NCBI GenBank assembly: GCA_031553835.1
Contig: JAVBKX010000016.1
Span: forward strand, 259,846 to 323,845
Direction: 5' to 3'
Source: JAVBKX01 sp031553835
Lineage (GTDB): Bacteria > Bacteroidota > Bacteroidia > Bacteroidales > Azobacteroidaceae
Length of the DNA stretch: 64,000 nt
This document shows positions 45,801 through 54,037 of the stretch, one piece after another. The position numbers were made by a program, and so were the translations under genes. Below the pieces are notes generated by a model, which was not told the DNA's origin, made no database searches, and was given only the letters and a program-made list of their open reading frames with translations. Position 1 is the stretch's first letter. Each line of letters starts with the position of its first letter.

Positions 45801-46009
45801 CCAGTTACCTCCGTTTGAAGAACATGGAACTAGGATATACATTGCCCGGTAAGCTTGTAAATCGAGTAAGTATGTCGAATGTCAGAGTATTTGCCAACGG
45901 AACGAATCTATATACCTGGGATAGAATCAATAGTGTGATTGATGCCGAATCCGACAACTGGTATCCGATTCAAATGGCTCTCAATTTTGGAATACAAATT
46001 AATTTCTAA
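42884..46009 (+). CDS. SusC/RagA family TonB-dependent outer-membrane receptor
   Basis: The 1041-residue protein has a long signal peptide (about residues 1-40), a carboxypeptidase-regulatory-like domain (FRVRGTVADDSGEPLIGVSV, about 47-130), a TonB-box region, and a plug domain (VSGSIAAIPPTEL, ILVDGVERDMSNIS). A 22-strand barrel follows and ends with an aromatic residue (GIQINF). It imports oligosaccharides bound by SusD with TonB energy. It is the first large gene of the PUL and is preceded by a leader ORF and by the direct-repeat operator. Confidence 0.95.
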   Translation: MKKIKLCRSRNSLCSLKKFVTVLVCICYFACPDVSFAGIAENAQQSFRVRGTVADDSGEPLIGVSVKVKGVASIGTVTNLDGQYTLDLPDKSARLTFSYIGYETIEEAVAGRSIVNITLTAEVGELEEVTVVGYGTQKKVSVSGSIAAIPPTELQKVATTSLPNAISGKLPGVMTRQTSGEPGFDAATVYIRGMATFNNKAPLILVDGVERDMSNISMEEVESFSVLKDASATAVYGVRGANGVIIITTKKGKLGKPQISLRLEGARLNNLSTRNYINGYEYALLMNEGYRHVGQPNFYSEEELEKFRTGSDPYLYPNVDWISETLKEHSYQSINNLSISGGSDLIRYYTNIGYSVQDGIFVEDPSINYDTNANMQRINYRSNVDISLSKTFSIEVGIGGIIDDRRYPGGGSSAIMNALQNTSPILFPVKNPDGSPGGSPVYAGSNPWANATQSGYSDDRICTIQSTFGAKWDLSSITPGLSIGGKYAYDFYTYDKMLRYKQFAVREYLGKDPGTGEDMYNEVRPELPLGTPDNSQTRSNRASYLEGVINYDRTFGVHGVTAMLLYNQRNYVNLKPNDEISSLPQRNQGLAGRVTYNYNNTYFAEFNAGYNGSENFPKGQRMGFFPSVSLGYLISNESFWKIPFVDFFKIRGSYGQAGNDLVNGQRFLYLTTINTEGAGQDYYWGGAWYRGYVENKMGNPNITWEVATKANLGVDLHVWNNKISLQVDVFHEDRDNILLPREGSIPWFAGFQSVSVPYGNLGKVTNQGMDGLLEFHDKTSSGLSYSFRTNFSYAHNEVIENDEPTPLYANESGIGHRLSQPFGLIAEGFFTSEEDIDSWYDQTQLGGRPRIGDIKYRDVNGNGVIDPHDVTAIGYARDPEIMFGFGGTLAYKGFDFSIYFTGAANTSTFFEGRSFYPFEMGSGAFNMYKEYYDNRWIPDESLEYNLANAKYPAATDGANANNFRRSTVWQKDASYLRLKNMELGYTLPGKLVNRVSMSNVRVFANGTNLYTWDRINSVIDAESDNWYPIQMALNFGIQINF

Positions 46010-46039
46010 ATTTCCGGTTTACTAAACAATAACAAGAGT

Positions 46040-47881
46040 ATGAAAAAGAGAATAATATATTTGATCGTATTGTCCGTTATTTTATTTGCAGGAACTTCTT
46101 GCGAAGATTACCTGGACATAACTCCTACGGAATTGACTACATTGGATGATGTCTTCAAAAACGAACAAAATGCGGAAGCTTTTCTTAATGCGATTTATTG
46201 GAATCTTCCTTACGAAATGAATTTTGGTAATTATTATGGATCCAATCCTTTTGTTGCCGGTTCTGATGAAATGGACGAGCCTTATTCCAATGCATTGATG
46301 AATTTTATTAATGATGGAAGTTGGGCGCCTGATTATCCCGAACGTCCCGGAGATGTAATGATTTCTTATACATGGACATCGCCTATGCAGGCATTGAGAA
46401 AACTCAACATCTTTTTGGAATATTTACACAAGGTACCAATGGATGAAACTAAAAAAACACACTGGAGAGGAGAAGCCCTGTTTATGCGTGCTTTCATGAA
46501 TTTTTGTTTGTTGCGTATGTATGGTCCTATTCCCATTATAGATCATTATTATGAAACCGATAGTGATTTCTCACAAACTGTACGTAAGCCAATCAATGAA
46601 TGTATTGAGTTTATTTTACAAGATTTAAATGATGCCCAGCCTTTGTTGAATATGCAACTGATCAGTGCTATGGGCGAGACCGACCAGGGAAGACCAACGC
46701 AAGCATCTGTATTGGCTTTGAGATCCCGATTGCTATTATATGCAGCCAGTCCGTGGTGGAATGGGAATGACGATTATAAAGATTTCAAAGACCTGGATGG
46801 AAATCCATTTTTTCCGGCTACATACGATGCTAATAAATGGAAAATGGCGGCAGAGGCTGCATTGGATTGCATTACCAAAGTAGAAACGGCGGGTTATGGA
46901 TTATATCAGCCAACAGGAGATCCGTATAAAGATTATATTGCCGTTTTCAAAGATAATTATAATAAAGAAATTCTGTTTGTCCGTAATATGGGGCTATTTA
47001 ACCAGATAGAACAAATAGCGGCGCCAAGGGGAATGAATGGATGGTCTGGATTATGTCCTACTCAGGAGATAATTGATGATTATGAAATGGAAGACGGTTC
47101 TACCCCCATTACCGGATATAATTCTGATGGGACACCGATCATTAATCCGGCCAGCGGTTATTCCGAAGATGGATTTACCGGAACTTCAGATGTCAGCCCC
47201 GAAGGATATTATCCAAATAAAATATTTAAAATGTGGTATAAGAGAGAGCCTCGTTTTTATGCGTCGATTTCTTATAGCCAATCGATGTGGAGAGGTCGCC
47301 GGATTGACTTCCGTAGTGGACGTGCCGACGGCCGTGTAACCGGACCGGATTGGACGACTACTGGTTATCTGATGCGTAAATTTTTGGATGAAACCGGTGT
47401 CAATATCGCTCAGGGAAAATACACAAACAAAACCTGGATATACTTCCGTTTGGGTGAAATATATTTAAATTATGCAGAAGCTATTAATGAAACGGAAGGT
47501 CCGGCCAAAGCATATCCCTATGTAAATGCGATTAGACAACGAGCCGGGTTGCCCAATCTGGCCGGAGGTTTGTCTCAAAGTGCCATGAGGGAAAAAATTC
47601 GTCATGAACGCCGTATTGAGCTGGCATTCGAAACCCATCGTTTCTTCGATTGCCGTCGCTGGAAAATTGTAGAGCAAACCGACAATAGGGCTATACATGG
47701 GATGAATGTATATGGGGCAACAGACGAACTGTTCTTCCAAAGGGCTAAGGTAGAAGATCGGATTTTTGTATCTCCGAAACATTATTTATTTCCGATACCT
47801 CAGGAAGAAATCAATAAAAACAGAACGACCTTATTGCAAAATATTGATTGGGAAGCCTCCATTCCCGATAGTGGTGAGTAA
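46040..47881 (+). CDS. SusD/RagB family glycan-binding lipoprotein
   Basis: The 613-residue protein has a lipobox (FAGTSC near residue 22) followed by EDYLDITPTE, the common SusD start. TPR-type helical regions (WRGEALFMRAFMNFCLLRMYG) and the C-terminal RHERRIELAFETHRFFDCRRW are typical. It forms the lid of the SusC transporter and selects the glycan. It lies 30 bp after susC. Confidence 0.95.
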   Translation: MKKRIIYLIVLSVILFAGTSCEDYLDITPTELTTLDDVFKNEQNAEAFLNAIYWNLPYEMNFGNYYGSNPFVAGSDEMDEPYSNALMNFINDGSWAPDYPERPGDVMISYTWTSPMQALRKLNIFLEYLHKVPMDETKKTHWRGEALFMRAFMNFCLLRMYGPIPIIDHYYETDSDFSQTVRKPINECIEFILQDLNDAQPLLNMQLISAMGETDQGRPTQASVLALRSRLLLYAASPWWNGNDDYKDFKDLDGNPFFPATYDANKWKMAAEAALDCITKVETAGYGLYQPTGDPYKDYIAVFKDNYNKEILFVRNMGLFNQIEQIAAPRGMNGWSGLCPTQEIIDDYEMEDGSTPITGYNSDGTPIINPASGYSEDGFTGTSDVSPEGYYPNKIFKMWYKREPRFYASISYSQSMWRGRRIDFRSGRADGRVTGPDWTTTGYLMRKFLDETGVNIAQGKYTNKTWIYFRLGEIYLNYAEAINETEGPAKAYPYVNAIRQRAGLPNLAGGLSQSAMREKIRHERRIELAFETHRFFDCRRWKIVEQTDNRAIHGMNVYGATDELFFQRAKVEDRIFVSPKHYLFPIPQEEINKNRTTLLQNIDWEASIPDSGE

Positions 47882-47909
47882 CTATTATTAATAACTTAAT
47901 TTTTTATTT

Positions 47910-49160
47910 ATGAAAACTCTTTATTTATCTTTGTTTGCACTGTTTACAGTGATGATTGGAGCTAATGCCCAGAGCGCTTTAGTAGATTTGTCTAGTTCGG
48001 AAAACTATGAGCTTTACAGGAACAATGAGCAAGCTGCATTGGATATAGTAGATGTATCATTGGCGCCGGCTGGAATGCCGGTTACTGGTGTGACAACCGA
48101 GAAAATCCTGAAATTGACTTCCAATGATCTCGCAGAATGGGTATGGTGGTATAATACCATTTTCAAAATAATGGCTCCTCCGGCCATCGGACACACTCAC
48201 AATGTGGTAAACCTGTTGATTTATACCAATTCATCGTTGCCAATGCAGTTTATCATAAAAGATGATCTGGATCAACCGATCTATGCCTGGGAACAACCAT
48301 TAGAACCTAATACATGGCATACATTGAGTTTTGATTTATCGGATCCTGTCAATGACGGACGTGTAGTGGGAAGTATTGAACCTTGTCCTGGAGCTTCTAA
48401 CTTAGAAGCTTATATCTTTCCGTATTGGGGGCCCGCAACTACTTATGATGCAAGAGAGTATGTGCCTGTGTTTGACAAATTAAGTGATATTGCCGGAGAT
48501 ATTTTCTGGACATACAATAATGATAAATCGGCAGGCAGCATCGTTGATATCCCTGCTGAAATTAAGGCGGGACTTCCAGTTGCCACTGATGAAGTTTTTA
48601 TGGTTGAAACTTCCGATATCGGCGACTGGTGGTGGAATTCTCGCCTGAATTTTAGTTCGTATGTTGAAATTACTGAGGAAAAGCCTTATTTGAGTTGCTT
48701 TGTATATTCTCCAAATTATCTTACTAATTTGTATGTACGCAATCAAAATATGTTGGAAGGCCCTGATTTGGGACAAAATATGTACATCTATCCTAATTAC
48801 AACCAATTCGAAATTGAAGCAAACGAATGGTCTGAAATTAAATTTGATTTTACAGGGAAAGTAGGACAAAGTATCAGCCAGTTTGAAATGTTACCAAGAA
48901 CAGCTAATACTAAATATTATTTCTATCCTGTATGGCAGAAAAAAGCAGGTCAGAGTAATACTGTTAAAACTGCTGTTGATCAGAAATATATGCCGGTAAT
49001 CATCGGTGGTGATGTTGTATTGCAAGAAAATGCCGAAATTCAACTGTTTAATTCAATCGGTCAATTGGTGAATAGCACTTATGGAACTACAATTCCGGCT
49101 GTCAAAGGACTAAATATTGTTTTGGTAAATGGAATTTCGTATAAGTTAATGAATAAATAA
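47910..49160 (+). CDS. Secreted protein with two glycan-binding-like domains and T9SS-like tail
   Basis: The 416-residue protein has a signal peptide (ending NAQS, about residue 21) but no lipobox. Two related beta-rich domains (about 25-190 and 195-355) carry similar WWWN/WVWW-Y aromatic motifs and closing segments EWSEIKFDFTG and TWHTLSFDLSD, which suggests tandem jelly-roll carbohydrate-binding modules. The last about 50 residues (AEIQLFNSIGQLVNST, ending in KLMNK) resemble a T9SS sorting domain. It occupies the SusE/SusF position in the PUL. No homolog family is recognised with confidence. Confidence 0.6.
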   Translation: MKTLYLSLFALFTVMIGANAQSALVDLSSSENYELYRNNEQAALDIVDVSLAPAGMPVTGVTTEKILKLTSNDLAEWVWWYNTIFKIMAPPAIGHTHNVVNLLIYTNSSLPMQFIIKDDLDQPIYAWEQPLEPNTWHTLSFDLSDPVNDGRVVGSIEPCPGASNLEAYIFPYWGPATTYDAREYVPVFDKLSDIAGDIFWTYNNDKSAGSIVDIPAEIKAGLPVATDEVFMVETSDIGDWWWNSRLNFSSYVEITEEKPYLSCFVYSPNYLTNLYVRNQNMLEGPDLGQNMYIYPNYNQFEIEANEWSEIKFDFTGKVGQSISQFEMLPRTANTKYYFYPVWQKKAGQSNTVKTAVDQKYMPVIIGGDVVLQENAEIQLFNSIGQLVNSTYGTTIPAVKGLNIVLVNGISYKLMNK

Positions 49161-49169
49161 TAGATATTC

Positions 49170-49233
49170 AAGCCGGTTTGCTGATATATTGATAATAAAT
49201 AAGAGGATGATTGGTATATTGGCAAATCGGTTT
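49170..49233 (+). terminator. Imperfect stem-loop between the glycan-binding gene and GH172
   Basis: 49170-49188 and 49215-49233 are complementary at about 15 of 19 positions across a 26-base loop, followed by TTTATTTTAA. This could reduce read-through from the SusC/D part to the enzyme genes, as partial terminators often do in PULs. Confidence 0.4.
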
Positions 49234-49282
49234 ATTTTAACAACAAGCCATGTGAAGTAATACTGATAATTTTGAAATAAAT

Positions 49283-51367
49283 ATGACTCGATTTAAAGTT
49301 ATTGTGATAGTTTTGGTTGGAATATGCATGTCGTTGATTCAGTCTCATGCCCAGAAGACAGTTTCCATTGAATCACTGTTGAAAGAAATGATTGACCGGG
49401 ATGAGTTGGCCAAGTATCCTAATCCTCATTTTACCTGCAAGCAATTCAGCAGTTACGACCGGGCCTCCATATCTCCTGATAAACCCGGATGGTTTGCCAA
49501 TAACGATTGTTCCATGTTTATTCGGGTGGAGGAAAAAGATGGACGCAAAGAATTGGTAATGGCTGATGCGGAAGGCCCCGGTGCTATTGTTCGTTTTTGG
49601 ATGACTTTCGGAGGCGATAATCCCGGAGAAGGGATTATGAGAATATATGTGGATGATTATTCCAACCCGGTAATTGAGGGAAGTCCTTTTGAAATTCTCA
49701 GTGGAAATCTGGTTACAAGTTATCCTCTTGCTGCATCGGTTTCCGATTCAACGCCATACAATATGCGGGGACATAATCTGTATTTTCCGATTCCCTATGC
49801 TCAACGATGTAAGATTACGTACGAAAGTAAAAATCTGATACAAGCAGAAACGACCATGGGACCGGGACTTGAGTCTGTTTATTTCAATATTAACTATCGA
49901 ACCTATGATGTAGGGACAAAGGTTATATCCTATTCTGCATCAGAAATAAAGAGAAATAAATCGTTGATAAACAATATTCTGAAAAAGCTGAAAGAGAAAT
50001 ATCGGGGAACGGAAAAAATGAAACTGACCAAAACCGGATTATCTTCCGTGCTTCAACCCGGACAAACGAAATCAGTCACTCTTTCCGATAGCCAGGCTAT
50101 CCGGCAAATTGATATGAAACTATGCGCGGGAAATGTTCGGCAAGCGTTGCGTTCAACAGTCATGGAAATCGTTTTTGATGGCGAAAAAACAGTTTGGGTA
50201 CCGGTTGGCGATTTCTTTGGAATTGGCTATCACAATTTATATTCAAGCACTTGGTACACTCAGGTATCTGCCGAAGGCGACATGAGCGCTTTTTGGGTAA
50301 TGCCGTTCAAAAATCAATGTGTTATTACGCTGCATAATTTAGGAGACCAAACAGTGGAAATCTCCGATGCCAATGTGTTTTCCGGAAAATGGAACTGGGA
50401 CGAATGTTCCATGCATTTTGGTGTTTCGTGGCAACAATATACCCATGCCACAGCGTATGCTCCGGATTATGTAAGAGATATTAATTTTGTCACATTACAA
50501 GGCAAAGGAGTATATGTGGGTGATGGTGTCGCTATATTCAACACATCTTATGGATGGTGGGGTGAAGGCGATGAAAAAGTATATGTCGATGGAGAAGAGT
50601 TTCCTTCTCATTTCGGCACAGGGTCCGAAGATTATTATGGCTATGCCTGGTGTCTTCCGGCTGTTTTTACCGATCATCCTTTTATTTCTCAACCTCTTGG
50701 AACTGGAAGTTTCCATCCCGCCCTTTCCATCAATACCCGGTATCGGTCGCTCGATGGTATTCCTTTTGAAAAATCCATACGGTTTGATATGGAACTTTTT
50801 CAAACATTTGTAAGATCCCGTTTTAACTATGCTCCCGTATCCTATTGGTATATATTACCCGGAGGGAGGTCATTAGTAAAAGAAGATATTGCAGGAGCCA
50901 AAGAACCTGTAGCAGAAAAAAGATCCGACATATATAAACCGGAAATTCAATTAACCATAGAAGGTGAAAACCTGACGCCAGCAAATATTCCTGTAGGTAA
51001 AATAGATTGTCAAATGTTTCTTCGGAATTTATGGAGCGATGCGATGCAACTATTCTGGAGCGGAATAACTGTCGGTAATAGAGCTGAGTTTACATTTGAC
51101 TGTTCGTTTCCCGGAAGGTATATTTTTACGGGTATATATACAGTAGCGCCAGATTATGGCACATTCAATATTTATATCAATGAGGCGCCGGTTGCTACCA
51201 ATCTGAACTTAAATTCCTCGAAAATACAAATAACAGAATTAACTTCAGGACAGGTGAATCTTAAACAAGGTAAAAATACTGTAAGGGTAGAACTGATTGC
51301 TTGTCCGGACGGACGTCAAGATGCTTGTTTTGGTATTGACAAATTGATTTTTGAAGTATCTAAATAA
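49283..51367 (+). CDS. GH172 (DUF2961) glycosidase
   Basis: The 694-residue secreted protein matches the DUF2961/GH172 family. EGPGAIVRFWMTFGG near residue 96 and YGWWGEGDEKVYVDGE near 415 carry the carboxylates of the active site, and HFGTGSEDYYGYAW near 445 carries a second. A C-terminal beta domain is added (about 570-694). Characterised GH172 enzymes act on alpha-D-fructofuranosides and on alpha-D-arabinofuranosides, so the PUL glycan probably contains a D-furanose. The ORF overlaps the next frame but the preferred start of that gene lies 20 bp after its stop. Confidence 0.86.
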   Translation: MTRFKVIVIVLVGICMSLIQSHAQKTVSIESLLKEMIDRDELAKYPNPHFTCKQFSSYDRASISPDKPGWFANNDCSMFIRVEEKDGRKELVMADAEGPGAIVRFWMTFGGDNPGEGIMRIYVDDYSNPVIEGSPFEILSGNLVTSYPLAASVSDSTPYNMRGHNLYFPIPYAQRCKITYESKNLIQAETTMGPGLESVYFNINYRTYDVGTKVISYSASEIKRNKSLINNILKKLKEKYRGTEKMKLTKTGLSSVLQPGQTKSVTLSDSQAIRQIDMKLCAGNVRQALRSTVMEIVFDGEKTVWVPVGDFFGIGYHNLYSSTWYTQVSAEGDMSAFWVMPFKNQCVITLHNLGDQTVEISDANVFSGKWNWDECSMHFGVSWQQYTHATAYAPDYVRDINFVTLQGKGVYVGDGVAIFNTSYGWWGEGDEKVYVDGEEFPSHFGTGSEDYYGYAWCLPAVFTDHPFISQPLGTGSFHPALSINTRYRSLDGIPFEKSIRFDMELFQTFVRSRFNYAPVSYWYILPGGRSLVKEDIAGAKEPVAEKRSDIYKPEIQLTIEGENLTPANIPVGKIDCQMFLRNLWSDAMQLFWSGITVGNRAEFTFDCSFPGRYIFTGIYTVAPDYGTFNIYINEAPVATNLNLNSSKIQITELTSGQVNLKQGKNTVRVELIACPDGRQDACFGIDKLIFEVSK

Positions 51368-51386
51368 CCATAAGGAAATATATAAT

Positions 51387-54014
51387 ATGTTTAAAAAGAA
51401 TTATCTACTGTCCATTTTTGTTTTTGCATTGTGTATTGTCTCATGTGAACAGGACGTTATTGAGAAGAAAGCAAATCTGTCTTTAACCGGAAAAATATCC
51501 GCGTCATCTGATTCGGGAGAACAAATGAATGCAGACAAAGCCATTGATAATGATTTGAATACCTGGTGGCAAGCGTCTGAAACGGAGACACCACAAGTGT
51601 TAACAGTCGATTTGGGAACTTCTTATTCATTGAATAAAATACAGCAGATCTTCGTACAATCGTCTGTTTGGAAATTTGTAATTGAAGGTTCCTGTGATGA
51701 AAAAAATTGGTTGATGTTAATCGACAAAACGAAGGGTGCTTCAGGAAGTATATTTGCTGAAAGCGTATCGGGAAGTTATCGTTATATCCGGCTGACTGTT
51801 TTCGGATCTTCGGAAAATTATCCGGCTTCATCCAAAGAATTTCTTGTTTCCGGATCTAATAAAAACTACAATCTGGCCATAGGAAAACATTGTTTCACTA
51901 CTTTAAGTAATAAAAGATTCAAACCCGAAAAAGCAACTGATAATAATCTGTCCACCTACTGGGTGGCTGATAACGGCAGTTTTCCTCAGTCACTTACAGT
52001 TGATTTGGAGTATCCTCGTTCGATCAGTGGAGTTGAACAAATATTCAAAGATCATGATAGCTGGAAATTCAAGATAGAAGGTTCGTCCGATTTATTGAAA
52101 TGGGATATGCTTTGTGATAAATCTGCCGGAGAAGAAGGTTTTGATTTCAGTTATCCGGCTTCCGGAAAATACCGGTATGTTAAGTTAACGGTTTTAGATT
52201 CCCGTTCCGGTTTTTGGGCGCATAGTTGCGAATTCAAAATATATGGAGCGGATCCCGAATACAACAGGAATATGGCGATGAATACTGTTGCTTCGGTTTC
52301 TTCATTCTATACAAACGAGTATAACCAATACAATGCATTAGATGGCGATAAATCGACACTTTGGTTAGCTGCTAATACAACATTCCCTCAGGATTTTGTC
52401 GTGGATTTAGGAAACCCCTGTTTGATTGAGAAGGTCGAACAGATATTTCCCCAAATAGATCAATGGTCGTTTGTGATAGAAGGATCGAATGACAACTGTA
52501 ATTGGGAAAAGGTGGCCGATGCAACCTCCGGATTTTCTGGAGACCAATTTTCAGCAAAAGTGAATAGGACATTTCGTTATTTAAGACTGAATATTTTGAA
52601 GGCTGCCAATGGTTCAACAGCTGGAAGCAGGGAATTTCGCGTATTTGGCAAAGGGTCTTCAAAAACTGCACAATGGTGGGAAGAAGATTCAGGAGAAACA
52701 CGATATTATGTGAAAGTATATCGTCATACATTGCCGTCTATTATTGACAGTTTAGATATTATCCAGGCTCAGGGGTATAAAATTATGGAACTGGCCACGC
52801 CTTATGAAGGGAATCCTGAAGTTTGGGGAGGGTTGGGTGCTACCAATAATTATGCAATAGATACCATTGTTGGTACTATGTCTGATTTTGAAAAACTGAT
52901 TGAAGAATCTCACAAAAGAGATATCAAGGTTGTTTTCTTTGGTAATGTTGGGTATTGCTGGCATGAAGCTCCTTTTTTTCAGAAAGCCTGTGATGATGAA
53001 CGAAATAATGTTGACGGTAAAGAACGAAAATGGTTTCATTTCAGCAAAACGAAACACAATGATAAATGGTTTTGGAGTGATCGGGCGCAAACCTATTATT
53101 ACTCTTTCTGGGGAAATAGTGATGGCGCAGAAGGACGTATCCCCAATTACAATTTCAACAACCAGGAATGGCGTGATGAATGTCGCAATTATCTTAATTT
53201 CTGGGCAGATAAAGGCATTGACGGACTGTTCTTAGATGCTCCCGGAGCATATGACGGTATCACGGATGCCATCATCAGCGAGTATATTGTCAATGTATTA
53301 AAACGGAGAAATCTGTTAACTAATGCAGAGGGTTCTGGTGATGTGATGAAATGGATTGGGGATTTCGGATTCACTTGCATACAAGGATTTGATTTGTATG
53401 GATGGGGAGGCGGAAAACGGAGCGAAGTCCTGGCTGCCCTGAGAGCACAAAATCCATCAGGATTAAATGATAGACTGAAAGCGTACCGTGACGTTGCTTG
53501 TGCTTTGAATGGTGTAACGGTGACGCCTCCTATGTGGGAAATTCCGGCGAGCAACGAAGAACGTATTTTTGAAGCAGCTTGTTTGGCTACGTTTGGAACC
53601 AATCTGATTAATCATTACGGCGATCACCACAAGGAATATATTGCCCAATTCATTCTCAATAATTGGCCTAAAGAAGATCAGGAAAAGTTTTATGACCTCA
53701 TTCGTATGCAAAACAGTTATGCCGGATTAGATCCGGTAGGGCAACGTACGTGCATCCCCACCAATGATGATCAGAAATTTCTTGCCTTTAAACGGAGCAA
53801 TAAAGATGGGAATGTTGCTGCTTTAGTCATTTTTAATTTTCAGAATAGGGAAGAAGTGATTGCTGTGAAATTGAAGAATACCGGTATCCGGCTGCAGCAA
53901 AAACCTCTCAATCTATTGTCGGGTACAGCGGCAGAACCTATTACTCAGGAACAATATAGTGTAAAAGTGCCGGCATACGGATATCTTATTTTAGGAGTGG
54001 AAAATGCATTGTAA
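51387..54014 (+). CDS. GH13-like enzyme with three F5/8 discoidin domains, lipoprotein
   Basis: About 875 residues from the Met at 51387, which begins a lipobox signal (CIVSCEQD). Three discoidin (F5/8 type C) domains occupy residues about 20-155, 160-290 and 300-420, each with an SVWKFxIEGS-like motif. They are followed by a GH13-like barrel: GIDGLFLDAPGAYDG with the nucleophile Asp, NAEGSGD with the acid/base Glu, and TNLINHYGD with a likely His-Asp pair. The N-terminal part of the barrel is unusual, and no GH13 subfamily is obvious. It probably cleaves alpha-glucosidic or similar linkages at the cell surface. A paralogue follows two genes later. Confidence 0.82.
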   Translation: MFKKNYLLSIFVFALCIVSCEQDVIEKKANLSLTGKISASSDSGEQMNADKAIDNDLNTWWQASETETPQVLTVDLGTSYSLNKIQQIFVQSSVWKFVIEGSCDEKNWLMLIDKTKGASGSIFAESVSGSYRYIRLTVFGSSENYPASSKEFLVSGSNKNYNLAIGKHCFTTLSNKRFKPEKATDNNLSTYWVADNGSFPQSLTVDLEYPRSISGVEQIFKDHDSWKFKIEGSSDLLKWDMLCDKSAGEEGFDFSYPASGKYRYVKLTVLDSRSGFWAHSCEFKIYGADPEYNRNMAMNTVASVSSFYTNEYNQYNALDGDKSTLWLAANTTFPQDFVVDLGNPCLIEKVEQIFPQIDQWSFVIEGSNDNCNWEKVADATSGFSGDQFSAKVNRTFRYLRLNILKAANGSTAGSREFRVFGKGSSKTAQWWEEDSGETRYYVKVYRHTLPSIIDSLDIIQAQGYKIMELATPYEGNPEVWGGLGATNNYAIDTIVGTMSDFEKLIEESHKRDIKVVFFGNVGYCWHEAPFFQKACDDERNNVDGKERKWFHFSKTKHNDKWFWSDRAQTYYYSFWGNSDGAEGRIPNYNFNNQEWRDECRNYLNFWADKGIDGLFLDAPGAYDGITDAIISEYIVNVLKRRNLLTNAEGSGDVMKWIGDFGFTCIQGFDLYGWGGGKRSEVLAALRAQNPSGLNDRLKAYRDVACALNGVTVTPPMWEIPASNEERIFEAACLATFGTNLINHYGDHHKEYIAQFILNNWPKEDQEKFYDLIRMQNSYAGLDPVGQRTCIPTNDDQKFLAFKRSNKDGNVAALVIFNFQNREEVIAVKLKNTGIRLQQKPLNLLSGTAAEPITQEQYSVKVPAYGYLILGVENAL

Positions 54015-54037
54015 TTCATCATTAAAATTTTATAACC

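Noticed and set aside
49283..51400. Overlap of the GH172 gene with the next frame starting at 51351
   Set aside because: The first 12 codons of that longer frame precede a clear lipoprotein signal at 51387, so a true overlap is unlikely.
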